Made by a program: the position numbers and the translations under genes
DNA from: Omphalotus guepiniiformis
Taxonomy: Eukaryota; Basidiomycota; Agaricomycetes; Agaricales; Omphalotaceae
Direction: 5' to 3'
Assembly: GCA_028554645.1 (NCBI GenBank)
Contig: JAQOOI010000023.1
Span: 1 to 56,071, forward strand
DNA length: 56,071 bases
The notes under the pieces: model-generated
The model's database searches: none
Seen by the model: the letters and a program-made list of their open reading frames with translations, nothing else
What the model was told of the DNA's origin: nothing
Shown here: piece by piece, positions 32,914 to 43,850 of the stretch
Layout: every line of letters starts with the position of its first letter
Numbering within the stretch: position 1 is the stretch's first letter

Positions 32914-35900
32914 ATGAAAAAGGCGAAATCGCAAGAGAAACGGAAAAGGGATGTTGGCCCCAAAGAATCCTTGGAGGAGGTACACCGTGGCATTCTTTTC
33001 TGAGGCTTAATTCTTACGACAGCATTACAGCGCGACAAGGTCCGCGTCGTTGAAGCTACTCCGAGCCAATCCTTGTTAAAGCGACTCCAGCTCGAAAACG
33101 AGGAGCTTAGAGGCGACATAGCTCTCTACGAAAGGGAGAAGTGGGATCCGGATCCCGCCGGTCTCGAGAGCGAGAACCGGAAGCTCCAATTCGAAATCGC
33201 CGACCTTCGAAGAGGATACGCAGCTCTTCAGGATGAAGTCGTGAGCTTGCGAGCTGTGGACGTTTCAATCCTCGAAAACTTCAAGCATGCGGCCTTAACC
33301 CATCATGAAGAGCACCTAATCGCCATCGTGAACAAGCTGTCTAAACAGAATCAGGAACTAAGGAATCCTCACGTTCCTGCGGACTTTCAGCCCTCCAACG
33401 ACTCAGAAAGAGAGTTGATGGCGCAAATAAACCGGTTGAAGGTGTGCTGCCGTCTTACCATCTCCCTCTAACTCTCATCGCGCCTACAGGTTGCCAATAA
33501 TCATACTTCCAAAGATCAACGCGCAATCCTAGACTCCCTGCGCTTTGCTGAGGTGCGCCGGTTTCACCATCCTCACACTATGTTTTATGTAATGTGAACA
33601 GGCAGAGAAGGCGGCGCTTGAAAAGGAAAAGCGCGCGCTACTGGACACGAACATTGAAGTTCAGAACAGACTGCAATATCTTGAGGTTCTCCACACTTCT
33701 TTGCTATGACCTAGTCAGATGTTCAATAGTCTTCATTTGGAATTTCAGACTACGGACCTCCGAGATGTTCAGGCCCGCATTGGGTGCCTCGAGGTAAGCG
33801 CTTTTATTGTCTGGCCTTTTTACCATTCACTCGTGTTAGGACGATAAACGCGCTTTGCAACGGACTAATCAAAGACTCCGAGAATCATGGCTTGCCAACA
33901 CAGAAGACAAGGGGATTCAGATTGAGGTACGTCCGCGTTGGTTGCTTCATGAGCCTTGCCCTCATAATGTGCCTGGTCATCTCAGGTGGATACCACTGCA
34001 GATTTTGCACAATTGTCTCTCATGCAGGTTCGCTATTTCTCAACTCGTCGCGGCTGCAAACTTGAGACGGATGAATCTTAGGAACAACTGGATCAAGCTA
34101 AACGCGAATCTGAGTTATATCAAAGCGAACACTCGAACAGTGAAGTGAGTGAAGCTGCTGCATTTGCACATATGATACTCAAACCAAAATATTTACATAG
34201 GCCGCTCTCAAGGCCCAAAGGGAAGAATACGAGGCGGAAAAGGTGGCGCTTCTTAAGTTCCATGAAATCATTCTAATACAGTCATGCTCGCCAGGAACGA
34301 TGGAAAAACGTGCTTTTGGGTCAGAACGGGCGGCTGTCAGAACGGGCGGCTGTCAGAACTGGGGAGCGATGTGCAGAGATTGTCCGGGGAATTACAGTCT
34401 GCGCAAGCGGAAAATACTAGGCTGAAGGTAAGCCTTCCCACCCGTACTAGTTATGCACAGGTTAACGATGAGCCACAGGAGAGCGGTTCAAGGGATCAGG
34501 AAATCGGAATTTTGAATCAAAGGGTGGAGAAGCTCCTGTGTGGACAGAGTGACACTTTGAAGTCTGCACTAGAAGAGAAATATACTGCCGAGGTTAGAGT
34601 CTTCTTCCACATCAGAGTGCACTTCTAACAATTTGCTGAATTTAGAACATGCTGAGCCTGTCTGAGGATAGGTGTAACCAGTTGCAAACCTCCAAACAGG
34701 TGGGTCGCGGGAGCACCGAAATACCCTCACAGTCCCCTTCACCCTCTCGTTTTTTTTTTTGACGCTGATGCACACCTAATCCTAGGAGGCGGTCGAGTGC
34801 TTGGAAAGCGAAAAACAACCGCGTGAACGAGGAGCTACACACACTCAAGGTGTGTTCCAATATATAACGCCTCGTTTCATTCCTGACATCCACCTCATGT
34901 CAAGACGCAGACCGAGGGGCTCATTAAGGAGAAGGGCGAACTCGAGGAGACTGTTGCCAGAATCCAGGTACGGTGATTTTGGAATGGTCCGGGCAGAGAT
35001 GATCATTCCTTTTTGAACAGAATGAGCGAGATCAGGCGGTGCTTGAGCAGTCGGCGAGTAATCCTTCTCCCCACATGTGTTCATTCTTTTCTTTTTTAGG
35101 CTGACCGAGCATGATCCTTACACTTGTAGGCAACGATCGATAAGATGCACAAGGATCTGGAGCAGGCAAACGTGAGTGGCCTTACCTTTTTTCGGCTTTT
35201 TCTGGAGTGCTGGATGTCTATTCTAGAACGACAGGACGTCCATGCAGTCCCGGCTGGCTGAGGCAAATCTCGAGGCGCAGAGGGCAAAGGTGGGCATCCT
35301 GCCTATTATGTTCATTCAAATTGGCTTCTAAGCATGTATCAAGGCTGCTCAAGGCGCTCAAGAAGCGGTTCTTGTCGAAGCTAGGAACAGAATAACGTCA
35401 TTGATGAAGCACGAGGATGAAAGTGTTAGGTTGAGAGTGAGTTACGGTTTCTCATCTTCTGGCACACATCTCAGTAAATGCTGTCAGAGACAACTTGAAC
35501 AAGCTACGCAAGATTTGGCACAAGCTAATGTGAATAAATCTGTCTGTGCTTTGTACTGAATTCTGATTGCTTTGTGGGGAAAAAAAAGGCTGCCAAGGAT
35601 GCTGCAAATCAGAAACTTGCTGGCACTGAGGGGGCAGCGACGGAGCTGCAAAAACTGGAGCAGTCATATCGTGATCTGAAGGTATTTATTTAATCCTTCG
35701 CTTGCCAGCGCGAATATATTTTGACCCGTCTGCTTTAGTCTGCCCACGAGACCTGTCAAGTGCGTTCCAGATTGCATTTCTGGGTGTATTGCTAGGTAAC
35801 CTTTAGTGTCAGGCTCAATATGCAGACCTGCAAAATGCGTCAAAAGCCAAGATCGGTATACTTGACGAGCGACAAAAAGAGCTGGATGGGGCGAAAACGC

Positions 35901-38010
35901 GAATTCAAGATTCAGTAAAGGAGCTGAAAAGAATGGAAGAAGAAATCACACGGCTACAGAAGCAGATTGCAGAACTTCAGGTACAAACATTCTGTTCAAA
36001 TTGGCTAAATCTTTCTGAACTGTATTTTTAGGCAACTTCCGCGTCAGGGCTTCTTCCTACACCAGTTTCCGCCAATTCCAACTCAACGGCTGCACAAACA
36101 CAAACCCCTAACCCCTCTGTGTCCGCGACTGCTGCATCAGCCTCCGCCAGTTCCAACGCAACGGCTGCACAAACGCAAACCCCATCTCTCTCCCACTCAT
36201 CTCATGCCGCACAGTCAACTCCCTCCGCTTCCAACTGCTCTCAAAACAACAGCATTCCTGCACAATCCACCTCCTCTAATTCCGCTGCATCGCAGAATTG
36301 GCTAAGTTCCGGTCGCCAGACCCTTGGGAGTGCCCGCGTCTCGGAGGAGTTAGCGCGTGCTGCAGGAGCCGAAATCAATCGTGGGAGGTCCATAGCGACT
36401 CGCTATGCACTAAGCAACGCAATAGTACGTAGATTTTTTGTCCCACGATTAGACAGTTGAACGACAAGTGCGGCAGGCCCTACCTAGGTTTCCCTGGGGA
36501 AATCACAAACCCTCTCGATTTGTAAGAGCCCCCTTGAACTTGTCACGACCCCAGCTGATACAGGTCTTAGACCAAGGAAGGTCAGCGCATGCGAAATGAG
36601 GAGCGTATGGATGTTGGTGACTACGAAATGGTATGTATATCAGAGGTTACACGATGTAAGGAGCTTATGCCAACGGTCCATTTAGGATGATGGCACCAAT
36701 GAATCAGGAAGCAATGGCCCGACGAGCAGCGTTAGTTTTGACATTTCTTCGCTTTGTTGTTCTCTGATGAAAAACCCTCCCAGAACATCAACGCCAACGC
36801 CAATTCCCAGCCATCACATCAAAATTATGCAGAGGGCAGTGACGACGACAAGTACGACGGGGACGACGAGAAGGGGGAAAGAGATGACCACCTAGTCCTC
36901 AGGCAATGGCAGCGCATGGGAAAAAAAAGGATTTACACCTCCCAGGAGCAGAACAACAATCGGAGCGTGAGTCTGCGTCCTCCTTCGACAAGAGAGATGC
37001 TGAAGCTCTGATCAGAAACTCGCCCGCGGACTCATTCTAACTTGTCTGGGTACCAATCCTTTATTCAAAGCCTTCTCTCGTGACAAGGTGGATGACCTCC
37101 GGCTACAGAACTTCCTCCTCGACGCAGATGCAGGGCCAAAGCTGCGTAACAGCCGACTTGACAAGTGTGGAGCCACGGTGCCGGAAATGCTTGACAAGAG
37201 CCACTGGAATCAAACGCTAATGCACAAGCTTGCTGACAAAGCTGCTGCGATCTACAAAACTACCCGCGACGACCGTTTTGGTGATGAGCCTGTAGGGGGG
37301 TGGTTTCCAATGATACGTGTACGAATCCGGCCTATTCTCAAAGCTGACCTCGAATCCCGGCCTCTGTACCCAGGGGAACCCATGCAGGACAGGATCAAGC
37401 GCATGGCCGACCATTATCTCAAGATTAAGGAGGACAACAGGCAAACCAATATTTTGCACACGGTGAGTTTTATACAGGTTGCCGAGGCCGTTTGCTCATT
37501 CTGTGCTAGAAATTTCATGTCAGGGCAGCTAGCTCCGCGATTATGACCACACATCTGCGTCTGAAAGGCAGCATTGAGGAGCTACAGATGTGGCAGTATG
37601 CCTTGACGTGCATCGGAATACTTGGATCTGATGGAATGTCTGACGAGGAGGACGGAACCGAAGAGGTGATGATCCATGGAGAAAAGACCCACATCCAAGT
37701 CCAAAAGGTTATGCCGCTTCGATGGAGGCATCCGTCTTTTCGAAGATTGTTTGAATTGATAGATCGAACGCGTGAGGTTGAAGCCTCGATTTTTAGTCGC
37801 CAGGGAAGACCACCCTTGAAGCGCATTCGCGTCGACGAGAACCCTGCGCGCACGCGGGTACCTCCCAAACACCTCCCTGCGGCATTCTTCAATTCGGAGT
37901 ACCTCGAAGACCTGGCCCAGTTTCCTTACCAGATTGATGACCTCCAGATGAGCAAGGAACAGTTTGTACTCTACGAAGTTTCTAGCCTTGCAGAGGCGGA
38001 CGAGCAGTGA
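32914..38010 (+). pseudogene. 28-exon coiled-coil gene ending in a domain of unknown function; probably recently damaged
   Basis: Twenty-eight exons can be traced from ATG 32914 (MKKAKSQEKRKRD) to the stop at 38010. Exons 3-22 are mostly 21-132 bases, and nearly all introns are phase 0 and 46-63 bases long. The first two-thirds is continuous coiled coil (for example LQLENEELRGDIALYE, RRQLEQATQDLAQAN, ITRLQKQIAELQ). A Ser/Ala/Gln-rich exon follows (36032-36424), then an acidic exon (SDDDKYDGDDEKG). The last two exons (37016-37462 and 37510-38010) hold the C-terminal domain shared with the 5.0-6.3 kb gene. Damage: an extra A in the A-run at 34811-34815, an extra base at the end of the exon near 35057, and an offset junction at 34256/34295 that is compensated by a 16-base duplication. 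A long filament-like scaffold is a reasonable guess; function unknown. Confidence 0.65.
34321..34360 (+). repeat. 16-base tandem duplication in an exon of the coiled-coil gene
   Basis: The unit tcagaacgggcggctg occurs twice, followed by a partial third (tcagaact). Removing one unit gives an uninterrupted heptad pattern (QNGRLSELGSDVQRLSGEL) in the frame expected from a phase-0 junction. Confidence 0.9.
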
Positions 38011-38905
38011 AGAACCCGGATTGAAACGGAACCAGCGTCACTTATAACACAGAGGAGCAGAGTTTTCCTCGCTTGATGACGGGAGTTGAATAAACCGCCC
38101 CGAGAGAAGGTTTTTCATCCCCTCCACTTACGATACACTTTACGATACACTTTGTACAACTTCGCACATAACCAGTAATGTCTGGCATTTGCACAGACTG
38201 TATGCACTTAGGATAATTAGATCGTTACATCAGAGGCCCCGAATTACAATTTTGTTTGTTGTGCCAGACTCTTTCAAAAATGATCCCCTTGCCCTGCAGT
38301 CGATCTAGGTGTAGGGGGTGAATGTCTTGCTGACACAGATGCGTAGCAAAGTAGGGAGGTTACCATATCCTTTTGAGCCAAGCCAGCAAACTACTCCGCA
38401 ATATATAAAAGCAACGTACTCTGGAAAGTGCGCCCCGGGCCCCTTCCTGCCCTCCGCCTCCGCTTCCTCCATAGCGACGGCGTATAAGTTAGTGACCTCG
38501 TCGACCGCGTGCTCTGTCGCTTTAAATCTCCTTGCAAGCAGTGTGGAGGGCATCTTTGTGGAGGGCATCTTCGGCGACAGCCAGTCGGTCTTCCTTGGTA
38601 TTTGTAGCACTTGATTACCGCTCGACTCTCGTTTTGGTTAGGTTCGGGAAGGCTCGATATGTCGAGGAGGCATCCGCTGATGGGATAGGCAGGACCTCTA
38701 GCATGGGTTATGCATCCAAAAAGAAAATTCATTCCTAAAATATAATATAGCAGTAATTGAACGTTTAACCGCCGAAAATTCTGCAACTTTGCTTGGAATC
38801 CTCAAATTTCACAATCGTGCAGACACGTGATTCAGAGTGAAAAGGATGACATCAATTTGACCCAAAAGCATCGCCTGCTCACAACCTCTCAACCTCCAGT
38901 CGTGT
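38011..38905. other. Stretch with one weak minus-strand frame
   Basis: A minus-strand frame at 38610-38305 encodes KMPSTKMPST (a short internal repeat), then VDEVTNLYAVAMEEAEAEG and a Gly-rich end. It lies in a short open region overlapped by another frame. I recognise no family and do not call a gene. Confidence 0.3.
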
Positions 38906-39183
38906 GTCAGGGAATATGAAGGTGCCTTCGTTGGGGAGAGCGCTTTGCCACCCTTGAATACTCGTGCAACGGGAATACGAGGGCCGGGCATGCATCGACT
39001 CCATCGTTGGCGGTAAACTTTGCCTACCTCTGAGCTCACCCCGCCAACTCAACTCACCCCACCAACCGCCCAGTCATGCAGGGAATTCGAAGATGCCTTC
39101 GTTGGGGAGAGCGCTTTGCCACCCTTGAATACTCGCGCAACGGGAATACGAGGGCTGGGCATGCGTCGACTCCATCACTGGCG
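38906..39183 (-). repeat. Direct repeat of about 107 bases carrying the PRIPVAR motif
   Basis: Two copies (38906-39012 and 39073-39183) share gccttcgttggggagagcgc and the following 60 bases with about 90% identity. Read on the minus strand, both encode PRIPVARVFKGGKALSPTK, as at 21.5 kb. The repeat may be a duplicated exon of a vanished gene. Confidence 0.8.
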
Positions 39184-39498
39184 CATTCAAATCTTTTCCA
39201 CTGCGCTTGTGGGATGAGGCGTGCGCTTCAGTATCGGGCACGCAAAGGGGTCTTGAAGACACACAAACAGCTGTATGCAATTACCTCCAACGAACCCTCA
39301 ACGATCACGGCCGGTATCAACGACGGCGCACGAATCACAGGCAATCTAAACCTTCGTTTTCCTCAGATAGACCCACTTCTCATTTTTCGATGGGACCGCA
39401 GGCAGGACACCGCCGACAATTATTCTTTGTTCGCAACCATCCGTCTTTAACAAGACTATCTCATTCACACCTCAATCCCATCTGAATAATCTGAAAAG

Positions 39499-39883
39499 AT
39501 GAGTATCTTCACGGGGGCATCTAATTTTACTATCAACAGCTGCAATATAACCGTCGCCGGAGGCTCGATTTACGTGCACCAGGACAAGGTGAGTGATTTC
39601 ACTGCCTCCTTCTGCCTCTTTCCGTGATTTTACGCATTTACTCAGAATTCGCCTGCGGACCCGCGTGCGGTGCTCGAAACTTTACTGCCCATGCTCCCTC
39701 GACTGTAGATGCTAGCGCCGGAGGTGGGTGAATCGTGTAGCCTTTTGTATTCGTCCATTTATGCTCGAATCCCAGGATCCGCGTTTGCGAGAGCTTATAT
39801 GCACAATCGGTGAAGGTCTGCAAATGGTGAAAGAATTTGCTGCTCAAAACTCATTGGAAGTGAAGGAGACTCAGAACATTTGA
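39499..39883 (+). pseudogene. Small gene with GASNFTI-type N-terminus, nonsense-damaged
   Basis: Exon 39499-39588 encodes MSIFTGASNFTINSCNITV…HQDK. It is joined by a 57-base intron to an exon from 39646 (NSPADPRAVLETLLPMLPRL), which then meets an in-frame TAG at about 39706. Reading past this as CAG would give LQMLAPE and a good GAG|gtgggt donor. The next exon (DPRLRELICTIGEGLQMVKEF) ends at TGA 39881, beyond which the frame stays open and Pro-rich. The GASNFTI start is typical of the N-terminus of many basidiomycete NLR-like and related proteins. No NACHT or P-loop follows. Confidence 0.45.
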
Positions 39884-40018
39884 AAGGTAGAGCAGGCTCC
39901 CCATCCTCAACACCAGAATCAAACGCCAAGCCGACCCCAGCCCCCCAAGCATTCTCCATCATCACCCACAACACTCTCTCCCCTCCCTTCCTACACGCAA
40001 CCCTATCAAACTTGGTGA

Positions 40019-41013
40019 TAAATCGCCCTCCCCCGATAGAACGACAAATCGAGCCCCTGCATCGGACTAAATCCAACCTTGCTACCTGCTACCTGCTGTT
40101 CTACACGCACAGCAGCAAATGTGCTCACCTCACTACGCCCCTTTCGAATACTTCCCCAGATATACATTCGCGTGCGGATGACCCTTCAGACCTCTTTTCT
40201 AACCTCGAAGCGCATCGATACTCGTAGCGCGAAACATGAGTGGTCGTCTGCCTTCCCATGCTCCTTCCAGATTAACGAACATCCCGATCCGCTCGACACG
40301 CAAGTCTTCGGCCAACAAGCCTTTCACCCACGGATGCTCGAGGAAGGCATGTGCCCCGTGTAACCCGTCTTCTTCTCCATTGATACAGTCCTGGTTGGAG
40401 GGTGCACGCTGAAGTATTGGATGAGCTGGAAATGCGTGACTACACCCATTCCATCATCTGTTGCACCTGAAGCGGTCGAGACGAATCGAAATGAGCTGAG
40501 AACAAGATTGCCAGGGAAGGAGATGATGAAGCTGCTCCTGGCTCAAAACAAGATGTCCTAAAGACCGGATAGGCCCACTTTGTTGGACCTGGAATGGTAT
40601 TGTATCGGTCAGAGCAAAGATTCTAATGGAAGGGATGAAGAGCTCGAAGAGAATGAATAGCACGTTCATCGAAGGAACGGTAAAATGCACTTACATGACA
40701 ATGAACAGGGGCTACGGACTCTGACGAACGTGGTGTCATCACTGAAAGCGAGCCGGTGGAGGATGTGCCGCGGATTTTGACAAGGATGTTGTTTCCTTCA
40801 AACCTTGTGTATTTTTTTGTGTTCGATTTCCTATATAGGAACCAAATGCAATTCATCGGAGAGTTCATTGGAGGGCTACCATGGGGAGCTTGTCGTTGTG
40901 AATGGGCTATTATTTGGTGTGACTAATGGGGCAGATCACGAGGCCTGTGCCGGTATAGGGCGTTAAGTTACCACAACCTCATTGTTTATAAGCAAAAGAA
41001 TCTGGCGACAATC
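40019..41013. other. Stretch without a supported gene
   Basis: Several short frames occur on both strands, none with a recognisable motif. The region ends at the chromodomain gene, so its last part may hold that promoter. Confidence 0.35.
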
Positions 41014-41665
41014 ATGCCACAGAGGCGATATTTTGAGAATGGTGTCGAGCTGTGGGAGGTTGGTCAGTGGACTTGGCAATTATTCTTACTAGTTGCATCT
41101 GACCCTCAGCTGTTACCAGAAGAAATTCTACGTGATCGACTGGGAGTGTTAGAACCCGTAAGTTCCCAGTAATCACTCTATGCTCCCCTGGCAATGAAGC
41201 CCTCACAGGAATATCTTATAAAAGTACTATCATTTCTTGTAGAACAATCAGAATACTGATCACACCACGTAGTGGAAAGGCTACCCCACATCAGAGAACT
41301 CGTAAGTCCTGGCCTCTTAAGGACAGCAAGGTCTCATGGCGCGCATAGCTGGGAACCTGCGTCTGGCTTGAAATGTCCGGAACTACTCACCAAATATTGG
41401 AGCAGAAAAGTAGCAGAAATCACAAAAATGGCAAAGGTAGGCCTAGTCGAAGTCCCTCCCTTTTTTTACCACCACTGACCTGACATAGAAGCCTAGTAAT
41501 CCACACCAATTCATTAGCAACCGCAGTACACTTAAAATCCGTATCCCACCAGGAAAAAGTGGTCCTGATCGGTCAGAGACCCGGTGTGATGAGCTCGATA
41601 TTTTTGGCCCCGACAATTTGGAAGAAGACGAATTGACCGACGTTGACAGTGACAACAGAGAATGA
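41014..41665 (+). CDS. Small chromodomain protein
   Basis: Predicted exons are 41014-41041, 41093-41157, 41209-41223, 41273-41301, 41349-41436 and 41489-41665, giving 133 residues. All five introns are 47-52 bases. Joined, they give LPEEILRDRLGVLEPEYLIK, then WKGYPTSENSWEPASGLK, then CPELLTKYWSRK. This is a chromodomain core with the two aromatic cage residues of WKGY. The first aromatic of the canonical cage is not obvious. The acidic tail (PDNLEEDELTDVDSDNRE) follows a basic linker. Chromodomains bind methylated histone tails. Here the protein is free-standing rather than attached to a retroviral integrase, although origin from a chromovirus is possible. One exon is only 15 bases. It appears intact. 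Confidence 0.65.
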
Positions 41666-42093
41666 TATATTTGATGCCATTGTTTACTGTGTGATGCATT
41701 CATATTGCCAGTGGTAATGGCCATATTCTTGTATCGAGAAGGTCTTGTGTGTCTTGAACCTGATGTATTTTGTAGCATGAGTTTGCACTTTGGCCTTCGT
41801 CGGGGGAGAATGAACCAGGGGGTACTTACGAACGAAAACGAGCCTACTCCTGGTAAGTTTGATCCGCTCAGCCTTGGCATCACTACGACATTTTTTTTCG
41901 GCTTAGTTGAAGAATTCGAACGACCCCGCCTCGACGACCCGTTCATAGAAGGAAACGAAGCATGAGTCGAGCCCCGCCACTTTCTCAAATTTGCGCGTGG
42001 TGTTCTGTCTCTTTGATTTTATTGTTTTATGTTTCCTTCCAAGCTGTGTGGACATATTCAGCGACGGCCGCTGGTCATCCCTCTTCAATGGTA
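41666..42093. other. Short stretch with an unassigned open frame
   Basis: A plus-strand frame at 41705-41965 encodes hydrophobic and mixed sequence ending in DDPFIEGNEA. I recognise no family, and there is no clear link to the chromodomain gene. Confidence 0.3.
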
Positions 42094-42345
42094 TTAGCGC
42101 TCGACGAGTGCTCGACTAGCGCTTGACGACCGGATATGTAGTAAATCTCGGTCCCGGCTGCCCACGCTGATCCTTGCTTGGTGCCCGAGACTGAGGCTGA
42201 GCCTGGCTGAGCGCTGAGGCTCTATCGGATGTTCCTCGAGATCTCGCACCCTAGTTTCTCGACAGGCAGCGTCGACATGTTTAATTGGTCTTAGAAACTT
42301 ATGACACTCTGGAGCCGGGCCGCAATTACCAGTCAAGCGATCTGA
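42094..42345 (-). mobile_element. Short dispersed non-autonomous element (copy 4, inverted)
   Basis: Its reverse complement follows the 14.68-15.0 kb copy block by block: a gactggtaattgcggcccgg start, then accaattaaacatgtcgacg, ccgatagagcctc, atcagcgtgggcag and gatttactacatatccggtc, with the terminal gctagtcgagcactcgtcgag. Divergence is moderate and there is no coding capacity. Confidence 0.6.
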
Positions 42346-43512
42346 GAGGACAGAAAAGGTGTTTTGACTTCTGCACGCCAGCTGATCCACAAGTTACACT
42401 TAAGTACATTTCATTTCGAACTCGTAACAAGTTCTGTTTTTGGCTGAGTCCGGACCCGGAGGAGCATCTTCCCAAAATGGAGACACTGGGGCCAGCTTCC
42501 GACTGTGTGGCTTCGGGTCGCTCCGAATCTTTTCAAAATCCGAAAACCTTATGAATCTGCTGTGTATACCTTTCGAGAGGATTTGCGTGTCGCTAACAGG
42601 GCCGGCGCGTTGATGGCCGCGGATCTGCTCAGGTAACGCTCACTCTTTTACCGCTTGAGCACCCGTTTAACCCTCAGTATAATTCATTCGGTATAGTTTG
42701 CAGAGGAGGTGTGTGGGGGTAAGTATTGAATATTGAAGCTTGAAGCTTTGAAGGTTACTCTACTACCTCTCATTCAGCCGTGTGTGGATAGCGGGCGAGA
42801 ATTCCCCCAAGTGGGCTTCGTCGTAGAGCACCGAAATACCCGTTAAGACGCAGTACCTTAGGAGGTGAGCCCCTTCTCGGCACTACCATGAAAAGTGCGC
42901 CTACCCGTTCCATATAAGACGGAATTCAGGGTCGCTAGTATTGAGAACTGTTTCGCGCCGGACGCACTTGGACCCAGCATTGAATCTTACGCCGTCGGAA
43001 AGTAAGTTTAAAGGGCTAGCACGCTGCGTGAACGGGTTCGATTCCCGCTACAACCTTGGCTCACCACAAGCTCGGCTTCTTTTTTTCTTTTTTTAATTTA
43101 GAACTGGGGCCACATTTTTCAGCTTGTCGTTCACCCCGCCAAATCCCTCTGTGATTTGAACCAATCATTCGGGCGATGGGGGGAAAGCTGGGTGTTCAGG
43201 CTCCTGAAATTAATGAAAAGCTATGTCGACTTATCCTCTCACCATCCCTAAGTGCTTCTACTCATTATTACCGTCGTACAATATACGTCGGTCTTGCATA
43301 AGGCCATCATGGGTATGTGTTACTTACTTGAAGCGGGTTAGCAACTCCCTTTCATCTATGTTTCTTTCAAACGTACGCCACATAGGCTATACCCGCCCCC
43401 TTTGTCCTGAGGAAAGCATATATATTCCCATAGTCCCGATCGCCTCTTCAATTTCTCCCTACCTGCTTCCCTCCTTCCTTCCCTGCTTTGCACGCCCTGT
43501 GCTCATCACACA
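42346..43512. other. Gene-poor stretch with a B-box-like word
   Basis: No gene is supported. The word gggttcgattcccgc at 43034-43048 matches the TPsiC/B-box consensus of tRNA genes. I cannot pair an acceptor stem or find a matching A-box at the right distance, so it may be a tRNA-derived remnant. Confidence 0.3.
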
Positions 43513-43850
43513 ATGAAACATCGTTGTATGTGTTCTCCTTTTCTCTTGAATTCGATTCTTTGATTTCCTAATCTGAGTACTGCTTGTTCACAGCCTCTGC
43601 TCACCCTGCTTCCAATACTGACGCCCAACTTGCCTTGTTGATGGCAGGTAGCATATTTGATAACGGCGGTGAGCTCATTGCATTTTCACCCCTCACCCCA
43701 GCCTTGACGCAACTCGACAAAGGCGTGGCTTTGAACCCACCTCCCAACTCGGACTTCACCAACACCTTTGTCCGGACGCAGAAGAAGACGTGTCAGAAGG
43801 GAACCATCCTTGTGTTTGGTTTGGCAACCCCCACCCACGTCCGCGGCTAG
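43513..43850 (+). CDS. Possible small two-exon gene
   Basis: ATG 43513 with a 13-base first exon is joined by a 68-base intron (gtatgt…cacag) to 43594-43850, giving 89 residues. The product starts MKHRSSAHPASNTDAQLALLMAGSIFDNGGEL and has no membrane helix. The upstream flank is rich in pyrimidines, as is common at fungal transcription starts. I do not recognise the family. Confidence 0.35.

Noticed and set aside
41443..41988. Minus-strand frame of 181 codons
   Set aside because: It is antisense to the last chromodomain exon and Ser-rich only because of the acidic codons on the other strand.
43034..43048. tRNA gene suggested by gggttcgattcccgc
   Set aside because: The T-arm-like word is good, but no acceptor stem, anticodon arm or correctly spaced A-box can be folded around it.
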